A DNA stretch of 64,000 nucleotides, taken from positions 1 to 64,000 of the forward strand of contig NZ_JNLX01000072.1 in NCBI RefSeq assembly GCF_000715495.1. Direction: 5' to 3'. A program made the position numbers and the translations under genes. This document shows, one piece after another, positions 57,605-64,000 of this stretch; position 1 is the first letter of the stretch; each line of letters begins with the position of its first letter. This DNA comes from Hymenobacter sp. IS2118. GTDB lineage: Bacteria > Bacteroidota > Bacteroidia > Cytophagales > Hymenobacteraceae. The notes under the pieces are model-generated. The model had not been told where the DNA came from, did no database searches, and saw nothing but the letters and a program-made list of their open reading frames with translations.

Positions 57605-59455
57605 ATGACTTTTAGATTTGATATCAATGCACTTAGAGCAATAGCGATAGTGGGGGTAATGTTATTTCACTATAAATTCAATGTTAGCAGAGGGGGATAT
57701 GCTGGGGTCGATGTGTTTTTTGTGATTTCAGGCTATCTGATGACCAGAATAATATACAACGGGTTGACTAAGCAAACCTTTTCCTATCTAGATTTTATTA
57801 AGAAAAGATTTTTAAGAATTGTTCCATCATTGCTATTTCTTGTTAGTTCAGTATCCTTAATTTGCTTTTTTATATATCTGCCAGCAGAATACATGGTTCA
57901 GGAGAAGAACGCCCTGGCAAGTAGTGTGTTTCTTTCTAACGTATGGTATTGGCTTAACTCAAACTATTTTGACCCTAATTCTGAAACGAATCTGTTTCTA
58001 CATACTTGGTCACTTTCTGTTGAATGGCAATTTTACTTATTATACCCTTTTATTCTGCTGCTGATACGTAAATTTTCTAAACAAATAAAAGAACAAACAG
58101 TATTATTATTCATTATAATTGTATTAATATGCGATGTGTCAATAGTATGTACCTATGTGTACCCAACTGCTTCGTTTTATCTTTTACCTACTAGGTCATG
58201 GGAAATGCTACTGGGCGGCCTTGCTTTTCTAATTGAAAGCCAGTATAGTCAGTATAAGTATAGTAAGCTGGTTGCAATAATAGGATATTCTTTAATAGGT
58301 ATTTCGTTTGTTGATTTTGATAGTACAATGTCTTGGCCAGGGTTTTACACCATTGTCCCTGTACTGGGTACATTCATGATACTCGTGGCCAACTATAGTT
58401 CACTGCCGCTAGTAAATCATTCTTTTGTTCAGTTTACGGGAAAAATATCATATTCACTTTATTTGTGGCACTGGCCGCTATACGTGATAAGCCAATATTT
58501 TGGTGTTGAACTAGATTTAGGCATAAAACTGCTACTGATTTTTATGGCCTATGTCTTGGGATACTTGTCATATAAATATATCGAATCACACAACTTTGAA
58601 ATTAAGACAGTATCAATAAGTTTCGTCTCTATAATGTTGGGTTTAGTAATAACCAGTCAGTCCGTTACTAATAAATACTTATTCAAGAAAAATACATTGG
58701 CAATCAGTGGCTATCGAAATACACACCAACAGCTTATTGACGAGCAGATGAGTGTTGGTAAGTGCTTCATAACAAGTAAGTACAGTGGTTTTTCCAGCTA
58801 CGATAAAGCTGGCTGCCTCTGTTTTGACAATAACAAGAAAAATTTCCTGTTGCTTGGTGACAGCCACTCCGCTCATCTGTATTTAGCGTTAAGTGAGGCG
58901 CTTAAGCCATTCAATGTGAATTTGCTGCATGCATCAGCAAGTGGAGGTTTGCCGACTGTCGACCCGACTGGGTCGGAAAGATTTTTAGAAGTAATGCGGT
59001 ATGTTTATTTTGATTTTATCCCTAAGAATAAAGTCAAATTGGACGGGGTGATAATAAGCGCGAATTGGCGACAACAGGAGGAGGGATATCTGTCTGAACA
59101 GTTAAGTAAGACCGCACTTTATCTCCGCAAAAACAATCTAAAATTCATTCTTATTGGACAGAGCGAAGTTTACACCATGCCTTTCCCGCTGATAGCTGCA
59201 CGGGATTCAGAGTATGGAACCCATTCCAATGCCCGCTACCTGGATAAGCAAGCATTTATAATAGATGCGTATCTGAAAAAGCAGTTTGAGGACGAATACA
59301 TAAACATAATAAACCACAGCGACTTTCCAGAAACAGCGCAGGGTAATATTCCCTACATGTTTGATGATAACCACTTGACTTCATATGGGGCGGCATTGGT
59401 TGCAAAAAAAATAGTGTCCGATTCTCTTGTGATTAATTTCCTGGGTAGTCATTGA
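57605..59455 (+). CDS. OafA/OatA-type O-acyltransferase with SGNH domain, AT-rich
   Basis: The 616-residue protein has an N-terminal acyltransferase-3 membrane domain (about 1-370, ten or so helices) with INALRAIAIVGVMLFHYKFN, GYAGVDVFFVISGYLM and HTWSLSVEWQFYLLYP. A C-terminal SGNH-type domain has the Ser block in LLLGDSHSAHLYLAL and the Asp-His block in DDNHLTSYGAALVAKK. Such fusions O-acetylate LPS, capsule or peptidoglycan. The gene is far more AT-rich than the chromosome around it, so it was probably acquired. ATG 57605 starts directly before the first conserved helix. Confidence 0.9.
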   Translation: MTFRFDINALRAIAIVGVMLFHYKFNVSRGGYAGVDVFFVISGYLMTRIIYNGLTKQTFSYLDFIKKRFLRIVPSLLFLVSSVSLICFFIYLPAEYMVQEKNALASSVFLSNVWYWLNSNYFDPNSETNLFLHTWSLSVEWQFYLLYPFILLLIRKFSKQIKEQTVLLFIIIVLICDVSIVCTYVYPTASFYLLPTRSWEMLLGGLAFLIESQYSQYKYSKLVAIIGYSLIGISFVDFDSTMSWPGFYTIVPVLGTFMILVANYSSLPLVNHSFVQFTGKISYSLYLWHWPLYVISQYFGVELDLGIKLLLIFMAYVLGYLSYKYIESHNFEIKTVSISFVSIMLGLVITSQSVTNKYLFKKNTLAISGYRNTHQQLIDEQMSVGKCFITSKYSGFSSYDKAGCLCFDNNKKNFLLLGDSHSAHLYLALSEALKPFNVNLLHASASGGLPTVDPTGSERFLEVMRYVYFDFIPKNKVKLDGVIISANWRQQEEGYLSEQLSKTALYLRKNNLKFILIGQSEVYTMPFPLIAARDSEYGTHSNARYLDKQAFIIDAYLKKQFEDEYINIINHSDFPETAQGNIPYMFDDNHLTSYGAALVAKKIVSDSLVINFLGSH

Positions 59456-60021
59456 CACATGTCTTGAGCCGAGCCGAAAGAGTCTAGGTGTTTTTAAAAT
59501 GGTTAGGTATTTGGCTTCGTTCCCAAAGCCAGTTTCCTTGGATTCGCTATGGGAACTCATAAATCACAGCTGTTTGTAAGAATAAGGCGCTTTAACGAAA
59601 GCCAGATACTAGGAGTTTTACGGCAATAGTACCAAACAGTCGTTCAGATTTGCCGGGAGTATGATATCAGCAAGCCTGGCTTGTGAAAAAAGAAGTTTCC
59701 CCAAGGGCCCGGTGCGTGGCTGCCTACTACTGTTGTGGGCGGGAGAGCCGAGCCAGTAGCGCCAAGCGTATGCGCTCATGGGCGTGCAGTATCTATCCGT
59801 GACTACCAGATGGGTGTGTGAAGACTCCCAGACATCCGAATAACTATTAATTGTCCGCCTAGAGGCGCGAGGATGGGCCATATGCTGAATGTCTGTGTGT
59901 TTTATTTTGGAGAGGAGTAACTTGCCGCCGCAGATGAATGATGTTACGCCGACTTAATCTGTGATTTGCGCCACCACCTGGGTGTACGATGTTGGCGGTT
60001 ATTGTGCGCTATTTTTGCGGT
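59456..60021. other. 566-bp spacer between two acyltransferase genes
   Basis: No supportable gene. Composition rises toward the window average. No terminal repeats or IS remnants were identified. Confidence 0.5.
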
Positions 60022-61215
60022 ATGGAACCACAACCTTTGAAACCGACTGTCCGCTATTATGAAATTGATTTGCTTCGGTTCTTGGCGGCGCTGAGCGTTG
60101 TGTTTTATCACTACACCTTTCACGGCCACACCCGTAGCGCCACCATCAATCCCTATGCTTTCCCGGAGATAAGCTGGCTCACCAGGTATGGCTATTTGGG
60201 AGTGGATTTGTTTTTCATTATCAGTGGCTATGTGGTGTTGCTGAGCGCGCAGGGCAAAACGGTGCGGCAGTTTTTTACTTCCCGCGTAATCCGCCTGTAT
60301 CCCGCTTACTGGGTGGCCTGCACGCTAACTGCCGTCGTAGGGGCCATATGGGGTCCTGGGGCTGGTGAAACGCAGATGTCGGCGTTGCTCAAGCCCAACG
60401 TCCTGCACTACGTGGCCAATATGACCATGCTAAACGGATTTTTGAATGTGCCAAACGTAGACAATGCCTATTGGTCATTGGTGGTGGAAATGACATTCTA
60501 TTTTCTGATATCTCTGGTAATATCCTACAAACTAATGCGGCACATCAACCTGCTGATTTTGATTTGGCTGGGGTACGTTGTGGTTTATCAGATGTTGGTG
60601 CACTTCATTCCAGCGCAGGCCGGTACCGGGTTTTACCTGTTGTTTTTCCCTAAATACGCGCCGCTTTTTGCCGCCGGCATGCTGTTTTACCTGCTTCAGA
60701 GAGCGGCCCGCAAAACCTGGACAACCTACGCGCTGCTGCTGCTGGCTTACGGACTGGCAGTTTTTGAGGCTGTGGGGAGTACACAAAAAATAGCTATTCA
60801 TTGGAACATGCCATTTAATCCCTTAGTAACGGCCGCACTCGTTACGGTTTTCTTTGGGTTTTTTTTCCTGATTACATTCCAAAAATTGAATATGAGCCGG
60901 CACTCCTGGCTGGCCTGGCTGGGGGCGTTGACGTACCCGCTTTATTTGATGCACACCAATATTGGGTTCATCATCTTCCACCGGCTCGGGCACTTCGTCA
61001 ACAAGTACGTCATGCTGTTTGGTACCATCCTCTTCATCATGGCTATTTCATACGCCGTGCATGTGCTCATTGAGCGGCGCTACAGCCGCCCCTTGGGAAC
61101 GAAGGTCAACCAGCTATTTACCTACCTCGACCGTTACGTGAGCCAGGAGCCGATAACACCGGCTGCTGTTAGCAAGCCCGTTAGCCCAATCCCGGTTGCT
61201 TCTGTAGAAAATTGA
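60022..61215 (+). CDS. acyltransferase-3 family membrane protein
   Basis: The 397-residue protein is an acyltransferase-3 membrane domain without SGNH: YYEIDLLRFLAALSVVFYHY with the catalytic His, GYLGVDLFFIISGYVVLLS, RVIRLYPAYWVACTLT and DNAYWSLVVEMTFYFLISL. It has about ten membrane helices and probably acetylates a surface sugar. GC content is nearer to the chromosome than in the neighbouring OafA-type gene, so the two may have different histories. ATG 60022 is chosen. Confidence 0.9.
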   Translation: MEPQPLKPTVRYYEIDLLRFLAALSVVFYHYTFHGHTRSATINPYAFPEISWLTRYGYLGVDLFFIISGYVVLLSAQGKTVRQFFTSRVIRLYPAYWVACTLTAVVGAIWGPGAGETQMSALLKPNVLHYVANMTMLNGFLNVPNVDNAYWSLVVEMTFYFLISLVISYKLMRHINLLILIWLGYVVVYQMLVHFIPAQAGTGFYLLFFPKYAPLFAAGMLFYLLQRAARKTWTTYALLLLAYGLAVFEAVGSTQKIAIHWNMPFNPLVTAALVTVFFGFFFLITFQKLNMSRHSWLAWLGALTYPLYLMHTNIGFIIFHRLGHFVNKYVMLFGTILFIMAISYAVHVLIERRYSRPLGTKVNQLFTYLDRYVSQEPITPAAVSKPVSPIPVASVEN

Positions 61216-61286
61216 ACCTAATGCCTGGCTGTTCAAGTCAGGCATAGGCGGGCTTGAATGGTGGGCGCGGGCATGGGTGAGCGTGG

Positions 61287-63821
61287 CTAATTTGGGTGCA
61301 GGAATTGCTTTAGATAGGGCGCCGTGCGACTCTCTGCAGCGTGCGCCACTTCGGCCGACGGACCGGCGGCAACCACTTTCCCGCCCTCGTCGCCTGCGCC
61401 GGGGCCGATGTCGATAACCCAATCTGAGCCGGCTACTACGCGCATGTCGTGCTCGACCACGATGACGGTATTGCCAGCCGCTACCAGGCCTTCGAGCTGA
61501 AGCAGGAGTTTCTCAATATCCGACGGGTGGAGGCCGGTGGTGGGCTCATCGAGGACGTAGAGCGTGTTGCCGCGTCCGATGCGCTGCAGCTCGGTGGCGA
61601 GTTTGATGCGCTGGGCTTCGCCGCCCGACAGCTCGGTGGCAGGCTGGCCGAGGCGCAGGTAGCCCAGGCCCACCTCGCGCAGCACCGTAAGGGCCCGGTG
61701 GATGGCGGGCTCGTCGGCGAAGAACGTCCAGGCATCGTCTACGGTCAAGGCCAGCACTTCGGCAATGGTCTTTTCGTGGTAGTTGATTTCCAGGGTTTTG
61801 GCGTTGTAGCGGGCGCCGTGGCAGATGGGGCAGGGGGCGTACACGCTGGGCAGAAACAGCAGCTCCACCATCACGAAGCCTTCGCCCTGGCAGTTCTCGC
61901 AGCGCCCCTTGGCCACGTTGAAGGAGAAGCGGCCGGCGTCGTAGCGGCGCTTTTTGGCTTCGGGCGTGGCGGCGAATAGCTTGCGCACGTGGTCGAACAG
62001 GCCGGTGTAGGTGGCCATGTTGGAGCGTGGTGTGCGGCCGATGGGCTTCTGGTCGACCCGCACCAGGCGCTTGATGCCTTCCATTCCGGCCGTAATGTGG
62101 CCGCCGAGCGTGGCCGGCGCGGGGGCGGCCAGCGGGTCGGCTTCCGCTTCTTCGGCTGCTATTTCCTGGCCCAGGCTTTCGGCTACCAGCTCCACCAAAA
62201 CCTGGCTCACGAGGCTAGATTTGCCTGAGCCCGACACGCCCGTAACGGTCGTGAACACGCCGAGCGGAAATTCCACAGCCAGGTTTTCGAGGTTGTTGCG
62301 CGTCACGCCGGCCAGTTTCAGCCAGCCGGTGGGGGTGCGCGGCGGCTGGTCGGTCCGGGCAGGCGCATCGAAGAGAAACTGCCGCGTCTGCGATTCGGGC
62401 ACGTTTTGCAACCCCGCCGGCGGGCCGCTGTACAGGATTTGGCCGCCGTGGGTGCCGGCGGCCGGCCCCACGTCCACCAGCCAGTCGGCCTGCCGAATCA
62501 CGTCCAAATCGTGCTCCACCACGAACAGGGAGTTGCCCGCGCTTTTGAGGCCGGCCAGCGCTTTTAGCAGCGCCTCGGTATCGGCCGGATGCAGGCCGGC
62601 GCTGGGCTCATCAAGCACGTACACTACCCCAAACAGGTTGGAATAGAGCTGCGTGGCCAGCCGCAGCCGCTGCAGCTCGCCGGGCGAAAGCGTGGGCGTA
62701 CCGCGCTCCAGACTCAGGTAGCCCAGGCCCAAATCGAGCAGGACCACCAGCCGCGCGGCCAAATCTTCGGCAATGCGTCGGGCCACGATGGCCTGCTCCG
62801 GGTGCTCGGTGTCGTGCGTTTGCCGGACCGCTGTGCCCGCCGCAAACGGGGCCAGCAGCGCCGCCAGCCGCTTGAGCGGCAGGCGCGACATTTCGGCAAT
62901 ATCAAGCCCGGCAAACTGCACCGAGAGCGACTCCACCCGCAGGCGCTTGCCCTGGCAGACGTGGCAGTCGGAGCCGCGCATGTACTGGGCCACGCGCTTC
63001 TTCATGAGCGCGCTTTGGGTGGTGGCGAAGGTGTGCAGTACGTGCTTTTTTACGCCCGTAAACGTGCCCATATAGTTCGGTTGCTCGCGGCGCTTGATGG
63101 CCCGCTGGGTTTGCTCGGGCGAGTAGCCGGGGTACACTGGCAGCACGGGCTGTTCGTCGGTGAACAGAATCCAGTCCCGGTCCTGCTGCGGTAAATCCTG
63201 CCAGGGCGTGTCCACGTCGTAGCCCATACTCACCAGAATATCGCGCTGGTTCTGGCCGCCCCAGGCTTGCGGCCACACCGCAATAGCCCGCTCGCGGATG
63301 GTGAGCGTGGGGTCGGGCACCATCGTCTGCTCGGTCACTTCATACACGCGGCCCAGGCTGTGGCAGGTGGGGCAGGCTCCTTCGGGCGTGTTAGGCGAAA
63401 AGGCTTCGGCGTAGATAATACCCTGCCCGGCCGGGTAGTCGCCGGCCCGCGAGTACAGCATCCGCAGCAGGTTCGAGAGCGTGGTAACCGAGCCCACCGA
63501 CGAGCGGGTGCTGGGCGCGCCGCGCTGCTGCTGCAAGGCCACGGCCGGCGGCAGCCCCTCAATACTCGTGACTTCGGGCACGGCCATCTGGTGAAACAGC
63601 CGTCGCGCATACGGCGACACCGACTCCAGATAGCGCCGCTGGGCCTCGGCGTAGAGCGTGCCGAACGCCAGGCTGCTCTTGCCCGAGCCCGACACGCCGG
63701 TGAATACCACGAGGGCATCGCGCGGAATGTCCACATCGACGTTCTTAAGGTTGTGCTCGCGGGCCCCGCGCACGCGCACGAAACCGGAGAAATCAGCAGG
63801 GTAGGAGGAATCTTTAGGCAT
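61287..63821 (-). CDS. class III UvrA-like excinuclease ABC subunit
   Basis: The 844-residue protein has two ABC ATPase halves, each with Walker A (GVSGSGKSSL), signature (TLSPGELQRLRLATQL in the first, TELSGGEAQRIKLATEL in the second) and Walker B (VVYVLDEPSAGLHP, TLYVLDEPTTGLHP). Zinc CxxC pairs are CPTC, CHVC, CENC and CPIC. It lacks most of the UvrB-binding and signature insertion domains of the 940-residue housekeeping UvrA, as in UvrA2/DrrC-type proteins linked to drug or DNA-intercalator resistance. ATG 63821 begins MPKDSSYPAD; two upstream Met codons add no conserved sequence. Confidence 0.9.
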   Translation of the reverse strand: MPKDSSYPADFSGFVRVRGAREHNLKNVDVDIPRDALVVFTGVSGSGKSSLAFGTLYAEAQRRYLESVSPYARRLFHQMAVPEVTSIEGLPPAVALQQQRGAPSTRSSVGSVTTLSNLLRMLYSRAGDYPAGQGIIYAEAFSPNTPEGACPTCHSLGRVYEVTEQTMVPDPTLTIRERAIAVWPQAWGGQNQRDILVSMGYDVDTPWQDLPQQDRDWILFTDEQPVLPVYPGYSPEQTQRAIKRREQPNYMGTFTGVKKHVLHTFATTQSALMKKRVAQYMRGSDCHVCQGKRLRVESLSVQFAGLDIAEMSRLPLKRLAALLAPFAAGTAVRQTHDTEHPEQAIVARRIAEDLAARLVVLLDLGLGYLSLERGTPTLSPGELQRLRLATQLYSNLFGVVYVLDEPSAGLHPADTEALLKALAGLKSAGNSLFVVEHDLDVIRQADWLVDVGPAAGTHGGQILYSGPPAGLQNVPESQTRQFLFDAPARTDQPPRTPTGWLKLAGVTRNNLENLAVEFPLGVFTTVTGVSGSGKSSLVSQVLVELVAESLGQEIAAEEAEADPLAAPAPATLGGHITAGMEGIKRLVRVDQKPIGRTPRSNMATYTGLFDHVRKLFAATPEAKKRRYDAGRFSFNVAKGRCENCQGEGFVMVELLFLPSVYAPCPICHGARYNAKTLEINYHEKTIAEVLALTVDDAWTFFADEPAIHRALTVLREVGLGYLRLGQPATELSGGEAQRIKLATELQRIGRGNTLYVLDEPTTGLHPSDIEKLLLQLEGLVAAGNTVIVVEHDMRVVAGSDWVIDIGPGAGDEGGKVVAAGPSAEVAHAAESRTAPYLKQFLHPN

Positions 63822-63944
63822 GAATAGCAGCGAAGAAACGGTCAGCAAGTGCATACGCAGGGGGCCGGCCGGCATCCGAAAAAAAGTGGCTCAGGCGTTG
63901 TTGTTTCGGGGCGTTACTTTGGGAACGCCTTGAATTTCTGTCCG

Positions 63945-64000
63945 ATGAAGTCTGCCCTTTTTTTGTTGGTTACGCTGCTGCCGCTGTTAGTTGCTTGCGC
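63945..64000 (+). CDS. lipoprotein, N-terminal fragment cut by window edge
   Basis: The frame starts ATG at 63945 and encodes MKSALFLLVTLLPLLVAC, a signal peptide with a lipobox (LLVAC). The rest lies outside the window. Divergent from the UvrA-like gene. Confidence 0.6.
   Translation, partial: MKSALFLLVTLLPLLVAC

Overview
The window looks like chromosomal DNA of a GC-rich member of the Bacteroidota, most likely Hymenobacter or a close relative in the Cytophagales. Evidence: the fused DAHP synthase/chorismate mutase and the pheA-aminotransferase-tyrA gene order, TonB-dependent receptors with an N-terminal carboxypeptidase-regulatory-like domain, secreted nucleases with type IX secretion C-terminal tails, a BlaI/M56 pair, GC-rich coding sequence separated by AT-rich spacers, and promoters of the TTG-N19/20-TAnnTTTG type. 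This is inference from gene content; no 16S gene is present.

Layout. 1-0.4 kb: end of an IS5-family element. 0.4-3.4 kb: envelope genes (RlpA-like lipoprotein, GH25 muramidase) and small proteins. 3.7-8.6 kb: a BamA/TamA-type barrel and a TonB-dependent receptor. 8.9-11.9 kb: CHRD lipoprotein, a complete ISAs1-family IS with a 10-bp target duplication, and hemW. 12-15 kb: small metabolic genes and rplU-rpmA. 15-21.4 kb: nrdB and nrdA in the same direction but 2.5 kb apart, with a DnaA-box palindrome upstream of nrdB. 21.4-24.3 kb: an accessory stretch with an AT-rich membrane/TPR protein and HicB, DUF433 and DUF6883/DUF4926 toxin-antitoxin-like genes separated by three copies of a GC-rich repeat. 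24.3-43.5 kb: scattered single genes, including two paralogous T9SS-exported nucleases 11 kb apart, a two-lobed aspartic-protease-like protein, a LacI regulator, an MFS exporter and lysA. 44.8-49.5 kb: aromatic amino-acid operon. 49.5-56.8 kb: TPR protein, BlaI/M56 system, MFS transporter, two STAS-like proteins and a pseudo-esterase. 56.9-61.2 kb: initiator tRNA followed by an AT-rich acyltransferase region. 61.3-64 kb: class III UvrA and the start of a lipoprotein.

The strongest candidate for an undescribed system is the 5' leader of the aromatic operon (44.82-45.26 kb). A well-placed promoter is followed by two consecutive short ORFs, each with eight Phe/Tyr codons within ten or fewer codons. 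Each ORF is followed by its own antiterminator and intrinsic terminator. The downstream genes make prephenate dehydratase, an aminotransferase, prephenate dehydrogenase and DAHP synthase/chorismate mutase, so the sensed and made amino acids match. This reads as tandem ribosome-mediated attenuators for Phe and Tyr. Secondary points are the repeat-separated TA-like cassettes, the paired TTACGA-N5-TCGTAA operators of the BlaI system, and the DnaA-box palindrome before nrdB.
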